A DNA stretch of 64,000 bases from Photobacterium kagoshimensis (GTDB lineage Bacteria; Pseudomonadota; Gammaproteobacteria; Enterobacterales; Vibrionaceae), in NCBI RefSeq assembly GCF_050337045.1, contig NZ_JAKJSO010000014.1, forward strand, positions 186,001 to 250,000, read 5' to 3'. Positions 41,761 through 51,647 of the stretch are shown here, piece after piece (position 1 is the first letter of the stretch; every line of letters starts with the position of its first letter). The notes beneath the pieces were generated by a model that saw nothing but the letters and a program-made list of their open reading frames with translations, did no database searches and was not told the origin of the DNA. A program made the position numbers and the translations under genes.

Positions 41761-43494
41761 TCAGCGGTAGAAATTGTGGCCTTTATCGTCAGTTAAATAG
41801 TTGAGTATTGCGTCTGAAATATCAGCATGGTCATTGGCTTTAATAATGTTATCTTTAAAGCACTTTTTATAGGCTGGAAGACTACCGTAGAAATCAGTTT
41901 CTTCATCGTCCTTCTCCTTTTGGCTAAATTCAACAAAGAGCAAATGTGCATTATAGGGCGCTGATTTGCCATGATGCTTTAGCTGATGCCGAATGGTGTC
42001 GCACATACCCGCATCGACTAATTGTTTAAACATGTCGTTGTTTTCTATACCGTCTGAAAGTACAACGATCACGCGTTCTTTATTGGTCGCTTTGGCAAAT
42101 TGATGGGGCGCGGCGAGTAAACCTTGGTAAACATCTGTCCCACTGTCTTCTTCCATTTCATCGATCAAATTATGAAAACCCTTGTCTAGCTGATCTTGGG
42201 TTTTGAAAGTCGTGCGGTCTATCGTATAAAAATCGGGTACGTTATCATCATCGTCATCCCACTCAGCACAATGGCGTTCAAATGCGATACCATCTTCATC
42301 ACCAAATTTGCCTTCTTGCACCAGATCATAGGGCATAGGGCTATAAAAGTTGGGTAAGTGAGTAATGTTTATCTCTCTTGCGGTACGTTTTATATCAATA
42401 TGTCGTTCCCAATTTACGGCTTGGTGCTGAGTTGGGTGGTTATAATCTAAGCGTAGGTTATTTTCATAACGGTAAATTTGCAGACGGCATTCGTGCAGTG
42501 GATGGTATTCATCATCGTCGTCACAGTCGTCGTCTAAGTCATCATCTTTCAATCCGTTATTGTATTTGTTTTTGTTTTTATCATCGTCATCATCATATTC
42601 CCGTATCCACTGCATATATTGTTCTGCAATATAGCGTTCATATTGGGTAAAACCTTCACGGTGATAGATGGCTTCACGCTTTTTAATGCCTGGGTCATGA
42701 TTATCTTTTTTAGAGTGAAGCGTCAGTACTAATTCACCAAATGCCTTGTGTTGGCGAACTTTTTCAAATAAGGAGTGACGGGGCGATAGTAAAGGAGACA
42801 CACAGTAAAAACGAAATTTACGATCTTTTTCTGAGTAACGCTTAATGACTATACGCTTAGCGAATGGAATAAAAGCAAAGCTAGATTCAGCATTGTTTTT
42901 ATGAAGGGCGTTGGTCACGTCTTTAACTATTTTTTTTAAGAGGTCAATTTTGTCGTCGTCATCTCCTTTATTTGGTTTGTACCCCTCTTGATCATTATCC
43001 ATTGAATCAGAAAAATCAGCCACGAACACCATATCAACAGGTGCACTCTGCATCCGCCCCGCTGCACCTGAGTTAGCGACAACCACTTCTTTGTCAAAAG
43101 CTGGCCAACGAGTAAATTTAAACCAGGACTCATGCGTTGAATGGGTGTGGATGTCATAGCGATAGTAAGCAAACTTACTGGGTGATTTGGCGCTGATCCC
43201 GTAACTGTCTTCTTCTATGCGACGAGAGGCTGTTACGTCAAGGTTTTTGCTGTCACCGATAAGGTGCGTTAGCCATTGTGTTGCAACATGATTCGCTTTT
43301 GCTTCGTTAAAGTCATTTTTGGTGGTGTCTGCTTCCGCGACGGCAATCGATGCGGCTTCCATCGCATCGCCTAAGCGTGCTTTTTTGCCAATGTAGCGAC
43401 TACCTTCGATGGCAAGTACACCCATTGACATAATGGCACCTATGATAAATATAAAATATATTGCTGCTGCACCCTGTTGTTTTTGGATGGTCAT
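41761..43494 (-). CDS. tadG: TadG-like Flp pilus-associated VWA protein
   Basis: 577 residues. The N terminus has the TadE/G pilin-like helix (QKQQGAAAIYFIFIIGAIMSMGVLAIEGSRYI), followed by a VWA domain with the metal motif DFSDSMD. An unusual, very acidic insert near residues 295-325 contains runs such as YDDDDDKNKNK and DDDLDDDCDDDDE, which might bind calcium. TadG is a minor component of tight-adherence (tad/flp) pilus systems. It begins 3 bases after tadF on the same strand. No Flp pilin, ATPase, secretin or platform genes are in the window. Confidence 0.8.
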   Translation of the reverse strand: MTIQKQQGAAAIYFIFIIGAIMSMGVLAIEGSRYIGKKARLGDAMEAASIAVAEADTTKNDFNEAKANHVATQWLTHLIGDSKNLDVTASRRIEEDSYGISAKSPSKFAYYRYDIHTHSTHESWFKFTRWPAFDKEVVVANSGAAGRMQSAPVDMVFVADFSDSMDNDQEGYKPNKGDDDDKIDLLKKIVKDVTNALHKNNAESSFAFIPFAKRIVIKRYSEKDRKFRFYCVSPLLSPRHSLFEKVRQHKAFGELVLTLHSKKDNHDPGIKKREAIYHREGFTQYERYIAEQYMQWIREYDDDDDKNKNKYNNGLKDDDLDDDCDDDDEYHPLHECRLQIYRYENNLRLDYNHPTQHQAVNWERHIDIKRTAREINITHLPNFYSPMPYDLVQEGKFGDEDGIAFERHCAEWDDDDDNVPDFYTIDRTTFKTQDQLDKGFHNLIDEMEEDSGTDVYQGLLAAPHQFAKATNKERVIVVLSDGIENNDMFKQLVDAGMCDTIRHQLKHHGKSAPYNAHLLFVEFSQKEKDDEETDFYGSLPAYKKCFKDNIIKANDHADISDAILNYLTDDKGHNFYR

Positions 43495-43497
43495 GAA

Positions 43498-44040
43498 TTA
43501 TCTACCTATGAACGTTGAATACGATGTGAGAATGCGATCCGTTTTTTTAGGGTCATTCCCCATAATGCGTTCAAACCACGCAGGTATTCGTTGGCATATT
43601 GTTACCTGATAAATCGGTGCGTACTTATCTTGTTTTTCTCTGGTGATATCGAGCTTTTTCGAGGCCAGTGAAAAAGGCGGGGCGCAATTGACCTCCGGTG
43701 AGAGGGCCTGACGCGTAAGGTGATGTTTCCCGCTTAGACGTTCTTCTATAATGACGGAAACATCTTCTACTTTACTATTTAGTAATTTTGCACCTATAAG
43801 TTGTAGTTGCTGTGCTTGGCTCTCTTGTATTCGGGTATGAAATTGTTGCCCACGAGAGGAAGGGTAAAAAAGGCTGCGTTCTTTTAATAAAGACACTAAC
43901 GAGTGAGCGGTACGCTCGAGCTGACTTTTTCGTATTTGCTGAAAACCAAGGTCAAAGCAAAAATATAAGCAGCTCGTCATACCAATTAATACGAAGGCTA
44001 ATTCAATAGAAAATACACCTTTTTGTTTATTTATTTGCAC
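43498..44040 (-). CDS. tadF: TadF-like pseudopilin protein
   Basis: 180 residues when started from GTG at 44040, which has GAGAGG 7 bases upstream; earlier ATG/TTG codons at 44061-44064 lack a site. It then opens QINKQKGVFSIELAFVLIGM, the short basic leader and hydrophobic helix typical of TadE/TadF pseudopilins, where a prepilin peptidase may cut before the F/E motif. The rest is a globular periplasmic domain with one cysteine pair (VNCAPP, TICQRI). It overlaps the end of tadE by 14 bases. Confidence 0.75.
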   Translation of the reverse strand: MQINKQKGVFSIELAFVLIGMTSCLYFCFDLGFQQIRKSQLERTAHSLVSLLKERSLFYPSSRGQQFHTRIQESQAQQLQLIGAKLLNSKVEDVSVIIEERLSGKHHLTRQALSPEVNCAPPFSLASKKLDITREKQDKYAPIYQVTICQRIPAWFERIMGNDPKKTDRILTSYSTFIGR

Positions 44041-44596
44041 TTTGATGCCTCTCGAATTCATCAATAACTAAAACGTGGCGTTTAATATCACTATTACTGA
44101 AAGACCATTTGAAGAAGATGGGTTGATACTTATAAGTCACTTCATACATTGAAATTGAATTTTTAGACCAAGATGAAGTGGAAGCATCATGCGCTAATGC
44201 ATGCAGGTTTTTGTAGTGTCTCGTTTTGATAAACATTTCATTACTAGCAGTAAATACCTGCCACAATTTACCACCATTAGTGCTCAAGAAACTATGAAAC
44301 CAAATTGCAAATTGATTCCCTGAATAAGACTGTATTTTTTGACAGCGAGAGGTCTCATTTTTCGGAACGTCAGTGTGACAATTTTTACCTTTATATTTTA
44401 TAAAGTCGTGATTCTTATTCAATTGTACGCGAGCATCCCTTGCCGCTTCAGCAGAAGCATAGTCTAAGAGGGAACAAATATATGTTAGTCTGCAAACTTC
44501 AAATATAAGAACAGTAAACATAAATAGTACAAAAAAACCAAGCGCAAACTCGATAGCAAAAACACCTTTTTGCTTTTTCCGTGTAGAGAGCTTCAT
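44027..44596 (-). CDS. tadE: TadE-like pseudopilin protein
   Basis: 189 residues. The N terminus RKKQKGVFAIEFALGFFVLFMFTVLIFEVCR is the classical TadE-type leader and transmembrane pilin helix, with the KQKGVFAIEF cleavage-type motif. It is the first gene of a three-gene run tadE-tadF-tadG. Such orphan sets may supply minor pilins to a tad system encoded elsewhere. The 600 bases upstream (44597-45196) separate it from the divergent M66 protease gene and show no operator that I can assign. Confidence 0.8.
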   Translation of the reverse strand: MKLSTRKKQKGVFAIEFALGFFVLFMFTVLIFEVCRLTYICSLLDYASAEAARDARVQLNKNHDFIKYKGKNCHTDVPKNETSRCQKIQSYSGNQFAIWFHSFLSTNGGKLWQVFTASNEMFIKTRHYKNLHALAHDASTSSWSKNSISMYEVTYKYQPIFFKWSFSNSDIKRHVLVIDEFERHQSANK

Positions 44597-45196
44597 TAAT
44601 ATATCTTATTCAGCGTTAAACATTTGCGGGGAAGGTAGTCAGTGTGTGCATTAAATACAACTCTGACCTGTTTTAATTTAAAAATAGCATTAACAGTTAG
44701 GAATGGCGGAGTTTACATAGCTAGCTTCGTAAGGGATGGTAAGTGTTCTTATGGTATGTAAAATTACATTCTATACAGGTGGCGAACACTGTGAATCCCC
44801 CTTTGGTATTCCGCGGTCTATTGATTGTCATATTAGTGTAATAACTAGTAACAATTGTTTGCTAGTTAACTCGCGCATTAAAAAAAGAATTATTTGTTTG
44901 TCGATATTTTATAAAATTCTCATACAAGAGCGCTATTGATTATAAGTACGGTTGTTAGCGGTTCGGGAGCTGTGATTACTAAGCTACAGCCATTGTTCTA
45001 TGTCGATGGGGAGCAAAATAAATATTCCACAGAAGTATGATCTTGCTTCTATTTGCGTTGGTTTTATTTGTAATGTCACTTATTGAGAAATAACATTATT
45101 AATATCCAGTTGTTCACTTTTACTTCACGTTTAGATTTACTAAATGAAAGTTGAATAGCTGAGAATAATCATAATAATTAAATATATAGGACGACT
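44597..45196. other. Divergent intergenic region tadE / M66 protease
   Basis: About 600 AT-rich bases without a supported gene. Stop codons are frequent in all frames on the right half. Promoters for both divergent genes must lie here, but I see no strong palindrome. Confidence 0.4.
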
Positions 45197-47602
45197 ATGA
45201 AATTTAATCAGTTTGCTTGGTTAGCAATTCCATTGCTGACATCACCAATGTCTGCGTTAGCTGCAGATCTTGGTGAAAATAACCCTCCGCGTGTATTTTT
45301 CAATACTCAAACCCCTTCAAATGATTTACTTGGTCAGTTCAGGGCACAAATCGATTTTGCGCAGAATGTAATAACGCCGTATCGATTAAGGATCAACAAT
45401 GATGTTAGGCCACATCTAGTAGGGACTCGCGATACATTATTATTGGTAAAGCCCCTTACTCAAGAGAACCAACAGCCGATTATGGTAATTGCTTATGACA
45501 AAAATGGTGAGGAACTCGGCGTTGTGAATTTAGATTCGCCTGATCAATTGCCTAAGCATGACTGGTACGTTGAAGCAGGTGGGCTGGTCGAGCGTGATTT
45601 TGAACAATCGGATTTTATTAATCCGTTATATATTTCGACAAACGCTGAATTTGCCGAACAAGCGCAGCATGAAAATGGAGAGTACTTAGCATCGCGTCTT
45701 GTTTCTCACGATTTGATTACACTTACTTTAAGTAATGGTAATTGGGCGGGGCGTATTTACTTACCGCAAGGGGTAAATCCGGATTTTAATGGTAAGACAA
45801 TAAAGCTTGTTGTTAACTCGGGCTATTCGACTCGCGTTTATGCCAACGGTGACAGCACTGTTTATGCGTTCGGTTCAACAGTAACTTACCGTTATCATGA
45901 GGGGCGTTGGTTTACTAAAGACGATATGAAAACAAACAATATTGCGTACGCAGACAATACGTGGTCTGGACGTTTACCTGCAGCATGGGTTCAACCTGGG
46001 TTATGGTTGCAATTCAAGCAGGGTAATGACTTTGGTTACCTTAATGAATTAAAAGTAGGGGCCCCAAGTGAAGTGATTATAAACACGATCGATTTGGGCT
46101 TCTTAACACCACCACGTAATGCTTTCCCTTTTGCTACGAATCCCGCACTGCATAAAGACTATTTTCAAAAAATACCGGCTAGTCGCCTTATTGTGAGTGA
46201 ATATGAGCCCCTGCATTTACGTGAAGTCGTGTTGCCTACGGGGGTGACTTACACGGACCATTCTGCTGTTTCAGGCGGCTGGCATACGGGTGATATGCGT
46301 CAATATATCGGTAAAATATTAATTTCACACGGAATTGATAATGCTAACTATGGCATTAACAGTACTGATGGTGCGAGTGAAAGTGGGCACCCATATCACT
46401 CTGCTTTAATCACAGCGCATAATGCCATTGGTAAATATAAAAATGGGACTGTGGTACATGGTGGCTCGGGCGGCAATGGCATGGTGACGCTCGATAACTC
46501 TGAAGGAAATGAGTTTAGTCATGAACTCGGTCATAACTTTGGGCTGGGTCATTACCCTGGCGGCCCTGATGGCTCATTGCATCGTCCGGCATCTGATATT
46601 AATTCAGCATGGGGCTGGGACGCCCGCTTGAATCGTTTCGTCGTAAACTTTGATGTTGCCAGTAAGGGAACAGCGGAGTGTTGTGGTGGAAGCGTAGCGC
46701 CGTTTGAGGGGTATCGATTTAATGCCGATGCAATGGCTAGCGGTGTTGCGACCTCTCCAATATCTAAATACACTTTGCATACTCCCTATAGTTTACAAGC
46801 AATTCAAACTTTCTTAGAAAGCAGGGCGGTATTTGACCCAAGCGCTTCAACAGGGTTTAAACGCTGGAATGCGACAACCAGCACTATGGATGAGTTTGTA
46901 AACAATGACAGGAATATTGATAGCGTCGAAATAGCCGATTTAACAGGGCTAGATGCGATTATTACCGCTCAATTATTGACGGAAAACTTTGCGCTTAACG
47001 ATGACATTAGTTTGAATTCGTATAATGGCCATTACATTGCGCGGGTAGATTTGCCACAAGCTGATGCGTCGAACCAAGGTAAAGTTGTGTCTTTGAAGCG
47101 CCAGTCATCTTGGAGTAGCGCTATGACAGCGAATGGTGAAACTATACGGTTGGCAATGGACGAAACGCGGGTTTATCGTTCAAATGGTCAGTCATGGCAG
47201 TGGTTGCCGCAAGGGCGAGAAAAAGTGGCGAGAATACCAACAGATTTTGGTGTGCCAGTGACGACAATTGTTGGCTACTATGATCCAACAGGAAGTATGA
47301 ACAGCTATATTTATCCTGCTTTACACGGTGCTTATGGTTTTGTTTACCCTGCTGACAATATTGCTGAAACAAGTCAGCGCTGCCAGCTAAAAGTGACGCT
47401 AGCAAATGGCCAACAACTTAGCTATAAATTGAGTAATCGCCGCTTTAGCAACTTTTATATGAATAAAATCCATGTCAACGTGAAGCAGAGCGATTCTCCA
47501 CAAGAAGCCGTTGTAATGTGTGGTGAAGAAATACGCGCTAGCCTAACGATTCAGCCACCGACACGGCCGCTGAATTACACTGTATCTGGTGCGGTTCTTT
47601 AG
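45197..47602 (+). CDS. M66-family (StcE/TagA/dictomallein-like) secreted zinc metalloprotease
   Basis: 801 residues with signal peptide (QFAWLAIPLLTSPMSALA). The zinc site is HELGHNFGLGH, with His442, Glu443, His446 and His452, flanked by GNEFS and YPGG as in M66 peptidases. The stretch upstream (GGWHTGDMRQYIGKILISHG, then SGHPYHSALITAHN) is also shared by StcE and dictomallein. Members cleave mucin-type glycoproteins and are secreted, often by type II secretion. The C-terminal 230 residues are beta-rich and may bind glycans. In vibrios, TagA of this family lies near ToxR-regulated genes; no such link is seen here. Confidence 0.9.
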   Translation: MKFNQFAWLAIPLLTSPMSALAADLGENNPPRVFFNTQTPSNDLLGQFRAQIDFAQNVITPYRLRINNDVRPHLVGTRDTLLLVKPLTQENQQPIMVIAYDKNGEELGVVNLDSPDQLPKHDWYVEAGGLVERDFEQSDFINPLYISTNAEFAEQAQHENGEYLASRLVSHDLITLTLSNGNWAGRIYLPQGVNPDFNGKTIKLVVNSGYSTRVYANGDSTVYAFGSTVTYRYHEGRWFTKDDMKTNNIAYADNTWSGRLPAAWVQPGLWLQFKQGNDFGYLNELKVGAPSEVIINTIDLGFLTPPRNAFPFATNPALHKDYFQKIPASRLIVSEYEPLHLREVVLPTGVTYTDHSAVSGGWHTGDMRQYIGKILISHGIDNANYGINSTDGASESGHPYHSALITAHNAIGKYKNGTVVHGGSGGNGMVTLDNSEGNEFSHELGHNFGLGHYPGGPDGSLHRPASDINSAWGWDARLNRFVVNFDVASKGTAECCGGSVAPFEGYRFNADAMASGVATSPISKYTLHTPYSLQAIQTFLESRAVFDPSASTGFKRWNATTSTMDEFVNNDRNIDSVEIADLTGLDAIITAQLLTENFALNDDISLNSYNGHYIARVDLPQADASNQGKVVSLKRQSSWSSAMTANGETIRLAMDETRVYRSNGQSWQWLPQGREKVARIPTDFGVPVTTIVGYYDPTGSMNSYIYPALHGAYGFVYPADNIAETSQRCQLKVTLANGQQLSYKLSNRRFSNFYMNKIHVNVKQSDSPQEAVVMCGEEIRASLTIQPPTRPLNYTVSGAVL

Positions 47603-47638
47603 TTTAGGTTATAACGCCCTTATATAGATAGCATACAT

Positions 47639-47678
47639 CCCCGAGGCCTAGTTACTGACTAGGTCTGCGGGGATTTTT
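47639..47678 (+). terminator. Terminator of the M66 protease gene
   Basis: CCCCGAGGCCTAGT and ACTAGGTCTGCGGGG form a long stem with one small mismatch, followed by ATTTTTA. Confidence 0.85.
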
Positions 47679-47703
47679 ACTATGCGTTGCGACTAATAGC
47701 AAT

Positions 47704-48228
47704 CTAACTAAGTTGTGCAACCGCCGATTTAAGCTGATCTAAGATCGCTGGGTTCGTTACTGTACCTGTCGCAGGATCAAAATTGTCGTAAAAACTCGGT
47801 ACAGAGAGCTGTGCTTTTACATCGCCGGCAAAATAGGGAGCAGAGCCTACAGCTGCTGCTAATACACTGCTTGCACCACCTGGGCCTGGTGAGGTTGAAA
47901 GCAGTAACATTGGTTTTTCTTGGAAAACTTTTTGATCGATACGTGATGTCCAATCAAACAGGTTTTTATAAGCGGCAGTGTAAGAACCGTTATGTTCAGC
48001 AAAGGAGATGATCAGTGCATCTGCTTCACCAATCTTTTTAAAGAAAGCCTGTGCCTGAGCGGGCTGACCGAGTTCTTGTTCACGTTCCATGCTGAAAAGC
48101 GGCATTTCGTAGTCATTGATATCCAATATTTCAACTTCAGCCCCACTGACAAGCTGGCTGGCTGCTGTTGCTAATTGCTTGTTGATCGACTGCTTACTGT
48201 TACTTGCCGCGAATGCTAATACTTTCAT
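47704..48228 (-). CDS. NADPH-dependent FMN reductase family protein
   Basis: 174 residues with a flavodoxin-like fold. The FMN phosphate loop is AASNSKQSINKQLA and the flavin contact segment is SFAEHNGSYTAAYKNLFDWTSR, followed by LLLSTSPGPGGASSVL. These match small azoreductase/FMN-reductase enzymes that reduce flavins or quinones in the cytoplasm. A LysR gene diverges from it across 265 bases, a common arrangement for redox-responsive reductases. Confidence 0.85.
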   Translation of the reverse strand: MKVLAFAASNSKQSINKQLATAASQLVSGAEVEILDINDYEMPLFSMEREQELGQPAQAQAFFKKIGEADALIISFAEHNGSYTAAYKNLFDWTSRIDQKVFQEKPMLLLSTSPGPGGASSVLAAAVGSAPYFAGDVKAQLSVPSFYDNFDPATGTVTNPAILDQLKSAVAQLS

Positions 48229-48493
48229 GATGATTCCTTAAAATTCTACTGTTGTATTTTGGATGTTGAGCATTATCACTGTTCGTAACGCTGACGAGTT
48301 GAATGCATTTAATCCAGTATATGAAATAAATTGGTTAGATTGTTGCCGATGAACTAACTATAAATTACATCTTAAAAATCATTAATAGCCATATTGTGGA
48401 TAGATTATTTCCAAATGACTGTTAATGAGGTCGTGGGCGTAATAAAGTGTGCCTTGGCTACGTTAGCCCTGCTTGTTATGTGAGAGGGAAATT

Positions 48494-49411
48494 ATGGCGT
48501 TTAACGCACATTTACTTGATGGGATGATCATTTTTGTCGAGGTTGTTAATAGCGGGAGTTTCACCAAAGCTGCTGAAAATAGCGGCCACTCAACGTCTTA
48601 TATCAGTAAAGAGATCAATAAACTGGAAGAGCGCTTAGGCGTGCGTTTGTTGCATAGTACGACGCGATCATTAAGCCTTACATCAGAAGGTGAAGTTTAC
48701 TTTCAGCAATGTCAGCAGTTACTTTTTGATGCAGAGCAGGCTGAATTAGCGATGACAGGCGGGCAACTAGAACCAAGAGGCTTGTTACGGATTTCATGTC
48801 CTATCAGCTTAGGCATATCTCGAATCCGCCCTGTTGTTGCTAAATATATGGCGCAGTACCCTGAAGTGAATTTAGAACTGGATTTGAATGATCGTCGGGT
48901 TGATATGGTGGCAGAGGGATTTGATCTTTTGATAAGAGCGTCTGCAGTTGTTGAAGATTCAAGCTTAATATGCCGTCCAATTTTCCAGTCTCATGCGCTT
49001 ATATTAGCCTCACCAGATTACCTAAAGCGCTATGGATCACCGTTACACCCAACGGATTTGGTGAATCACCGCTGTATTAGCTATAGCAACTTGAAAACAC
49101 CGAATGTATGGCAATTTATTGACCAAGATAATCAGAACCATCACGTTCAGGTACATAGCAAAGTACTGACCAATAGTTCAGAGATGGAACTCGGCCTCTG
49201 TCTGGCGGGACAGGGCATTACAAGGTTGCCTAAATTCAATTTAGGCACTGAAATAGAGCAGGGCTTATTAGTCCCACTTTTTACTGACTTTAAATTGCAA
49301 ACCATTAATGTGTATATGATGTACCCAAGCCGCAAACACATGTCGTCAAAAGTGAGAAGCTTTATTGACTTTATACTGCAGGAATTAGGAGATAGTGCGG
49401 ATAGAAAATAA
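48494..49411 (+). CDS. LysR-family transcriptional regulator
   Basis: 305 residues from the ATG at 48494, which has AGAGGGAAA just upstream; an earlier ATG at 48473 is not supported. The helix-turn-helix SFTKAAENSGHSTSYISKEINKLEERLG and ligand-binding domain place it in the group of AaeR/DsdC-like LysR proteins that begin with a short hydrophobic helix. It is divergent from the flavin reductase gene and probably regulates it. The gap 48229-48493 shows no clear dyad. Confidence 0.85.
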   Translation: MAFNAHLLDGMIIFVEVVNSGSFTKAAENSGHSTSYISKEINKLEERLGVRLLHSTTRSLSLTSEGEVYFQQCQQLLFDAEQAELAMTGGQLEPRGLLRISCPISLGISRIRPVVAKYMAQYPEVNLELDLNDRRVDMVAEGFDLLIRASAVVEDSSLICRPIFQSHALILASPDYLKRYGSPLHPTDLVNHRCISYSNLKTPNVWQFIDQDNQNHHVQVHSKVLTNSSEMELGLCLAGQGITRLPKFNLGTEIEQGLLVPLFTDFKLQTINVYMMYPSRKHMSSKVRSFIDFILQELGDSADRK

Positions 49412-49481
49412 TATGGTATGTTCAGATATGGTTCATCTTTGTTCAGTTAGTCTGAAAGAACATAAAGAAGAGGCATAGACG

Positions 49482-49718
49482 ATGAAGAATATATTGACTG
49501 GCATTGTGGCACTGATTGTAGGTGCATTTACATTGATTATGGCAACGGTAATGGGTCTTTTCATTAGTGTTGCAGCCTTACTTACAACACCATTCATCAA
49601 GCGTAAACTTGCTTACGCACATACGGAAACTCGATTTAACCGCGCTCACATGCACACAGCACATCAAGGCAGTCGTCATGTGATTGATGGTGAGTACGAA
49701 GACGTCAGCCATCGTTAA
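49482..49718 (+). CDS. Small membrane protein of unknown function
   Basis: 78 residues. One long hydrophobic segment (residues 7-34, IVALIVGAFTLIMATVMGLFISVAALL) probably forms one or two membrane helices, followed by a basic, His-rich tail ending VIDGEYEDVSHR. A good ribosome site (AAGAGG, 7 bases before ATG) and a terminator after the gene support it. No family name recognised. Confidence 0.7.
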   Translation: MKNILTGIVALIVGAFTLIMATVMGLFISVAALLTTPFIKRKLAYAHTETRFNRAHMHTAHQGSRHVIDGEYEDVSHR

Positions 49719-49762
49719 TAATGCAAGTGCTTAAATTAAGTAAAGATTAAGACAGTGAATGA

Positions 49763-49795
49763 AAAAAGCCCGCTATCATGAGAGCGGGCTTTTGC
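49763..49795. terminator. Bidirectional terminator
   Basis: AAAAAAGCCCGCT, loop ATCATG and AGAGCGGGCTTTT lie between converging genes, with T tracts on both strands. Confidence 0.9.
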
Positions 49796-49820
49796 ATTTA
49801 GCTAACTAGCATTAATTGCT

Positions 49821-51116
49821 CTACTTTTTAAGGCGAGTCACTTTGCTAGATTTGCTTTGAATAGCACGGCGCAAGCGAAGACGACGTTCTGCAGAACCTT
49901 GCTCTTCAGGGTTGTTAGTACGGCCCTGGCGGTTTTTAAATGCTGGCTTAGTATTCATTTTAAGCAATAGCGCATCACGGTCTGCTGGTTCATAACCCGC
50001 AAGTTGGATACGTTTAATGCGTTGTTGAATAAGTTTTTCAACTTGTACTAGTGTTAGCTCTTCTTCACGGCTAACAAAAGAAACAGCATGTCCTTGTTGG
50101 CCAGCACGACCTGTTCGACCAATACGGTGAACGTAGTCTTCTGCAAGAAATGGCATGTCGTAGTTAACTACGTGTGGCAAGCCTTGAATATCCAGACCAC
50201 GAGCTGCAACTTCTGTTGCTACCATTACGCGAGCTTTGCCTGTTTTGAACTCTTCTAATGCGCGGCGACGTGCGCTTTGCGCTTTATCACCATGGCAAAG
50301 AACAGCTTTGATGCCATCAAGCTTAAGCTCTTTAACCACTTGGTTTGCTGTTTCTTTGTAGTTCACAAATACCAGCACTTGTTGCCAGTTTTTCTTACCA
50401 ATCAGTTCAGACAGCAGTTCACGCTTACGATCTTCATCAACAGGGTAAACCACGTGTGAAACGGTTTCTGCTGTTGTGTTTTCAGCCGAAACAATAACGC
50501 GTTTTGGTTTACGCAATAAATCTTGTGCTAATGCGTTCATCTGCGCTGACGATGTCGCCGAGAATAGCATCGTTTGAGGATGCTGGCTGATACCGCCCAT
50601 AATGGTGCGAATCGCGTTAATGAAGCCCATATCTAGCATACGGTCTGCTTCATCAAACACTAAAAACTCTAGGTTAGCAAAACTGACGTTACCCAGCTCA
50701 ATGTGTTCGATTAGGCGACCTGGTGTTGCTACCAGAATATCGACACCCGCTTCTAGCTTACGCTCTTGCGATGACATTTTTGCGCCACCAAAAACAGCAG
50801 CCACTGAAATCTCAGTGTACTTGGTGTAGCTTTCGATGTTGTGGGCGATTTGGTCAACTAGCTCACGCGTTGGTGCCAGAATTAGCGCACGAACATTAAA
50901 ACGGCTACGTGATTTTTGTTTGTCAAAAATCTGCTGAATAATAGGCAAAGAAAATGCAGCGGTTTTACCTGTGCCTGTTTGTGCGTGTGCAAGGATATCG
51001 TGGCCACGGCGAGCGTGTGGAATAGCCTGTTGTTGAACGGGAGTGAGTTTTTCATAACCACACTCGGTTAATGCGCGCACAATATCAGGTGAAAAACCTT
51101 GTGATGAAAATGACAT
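49821..51116 (-). CDS. DEAD-box RNA helicase, RhlE-like
   Basis: 431 residues. Helicase motifs are complete: Q motif around KLTPVQQQAIP, AQTGTGKT (I), PTRELVDQI (Ia), TPGRL (Ib), VFDEADRMLDMGF (II), SAT (III), HGDKAQSARRRALEEFK and VAARGLDIQG (IV-V), and HRIGRTGRAG (VI). The basic C-terminal tail after residue 375 is typical of RhlE/SrmB-type helicases that remodel ribosomal or messenger RNA, often in the cold. I do not assign a firm symbol because several paralogues exist in Vibrionaceae. Confidence 0.92.
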   Translation of the reverse strand: MSFSSQGFSPDIVRALTECGYEKLTPVQQQAIPHARRGHDILAHAQTGTGKTAAFSLPIIQQIFDKQKSRSRFNVRALILAPTRELVDQIAHNIESYTKYTEISVAAVFGGAKMSSQERKLEAGVDILVATPGRLIEHIELGNVSFANLEFLVFDEADRMLDMGFINAIRTIMGGISQHPQTMLFSATSSAQMNALAQDLLRKPKRVIVSAENTTAETVSHVVYPVDEDRKRELLSELIGKKNWQQVLVFVNYKETANQVVKELKLDGIKAVLCHGDKAQSARRRALEEFKTGKARVMVATEVAARGLDIQGLPHVVNYDMPFLAEDYVHRIGRTGRAGQQGHAVSFVSREEELTLVQVEKLIQQRIKRIQLAGYEPADRDALLLKMNTKPAFKNRQGRTNNPEEQGSAERRLRLRRAIQSKSSKVTRLKK

Positions 51117-51216
51117 TCTTTGTTCCTAAAGCAGATGGCTGTTGTATGGCTTTCATCGTAGAAAGAGAAACAGCGCCTGACCAAAAATACGGTCGCTGAT
51201 TATAGAGGAATAATCA

Positions 51217-51411
51217 GTGGCTGTGGTGACTAATTGTGAATGTACGAAGGGAATTTGTACAGTTAAAGCCAATAAAACACAAAAATGGCTAGTTTTAGGG
51301 CTGGGAGTGCTGTGTTTGTTGTTGGTGAGACTCAAGATAGATACCAGCGTTAAGGTTTCTTATTGTCAGGAATGCTTCATCGAAGGTGCCTATACAAAAA
51401 TGCAGCGTTAG
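51217..51411 (+). CDS. Possible small membrane protein
   Basis: 64 residues from a GTG start with AGAGGA 8 bases before it. Cysteine-containing ends (NCECTKGIC, YCQECF) flank a single hydrophobic helix (WLVLGLGVLCLLLVRL). It is divergent from the RhlE-like gene. No family is recognised and codon evidence is thin, so it may be chance. The remaining gap to 51647 holds only AT-rich DNA. Confidence 0.3.
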   Translation: MAVVTNCECTKGICTVKANKTQKWLVLGLGVLCLLLVRLKIDTSVKVSYCQECFIEGAYTKMQR

Positions 51412-51647
51412 AAGTGCCCGTATAAAAAGGCATTCAACAGCTATGTTTGACTGAGTTTACTGGCTTTTATCTCTATCTGTCTGTTATTAAAGCTTTTTAT
51501 GTTTTTGTCGATAAATGTTGTTGTGAAACAAAGGGATATTAATTGAACAATGTCTTCTTACATATTGCTGACATTGCCAAGTTATAGCCGCATAGAATCG
51601 CTTCGTTTAAATTGATAATGGTTCAGGACAGGAAGCGGTTGATTAGT

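Noticed and set aside
44736..44939. 67-codon ORF in the tadE / M66 gap
   Set aside because: No ribosome site and no domain; the frame is AT-rich and unlikely to be coding.
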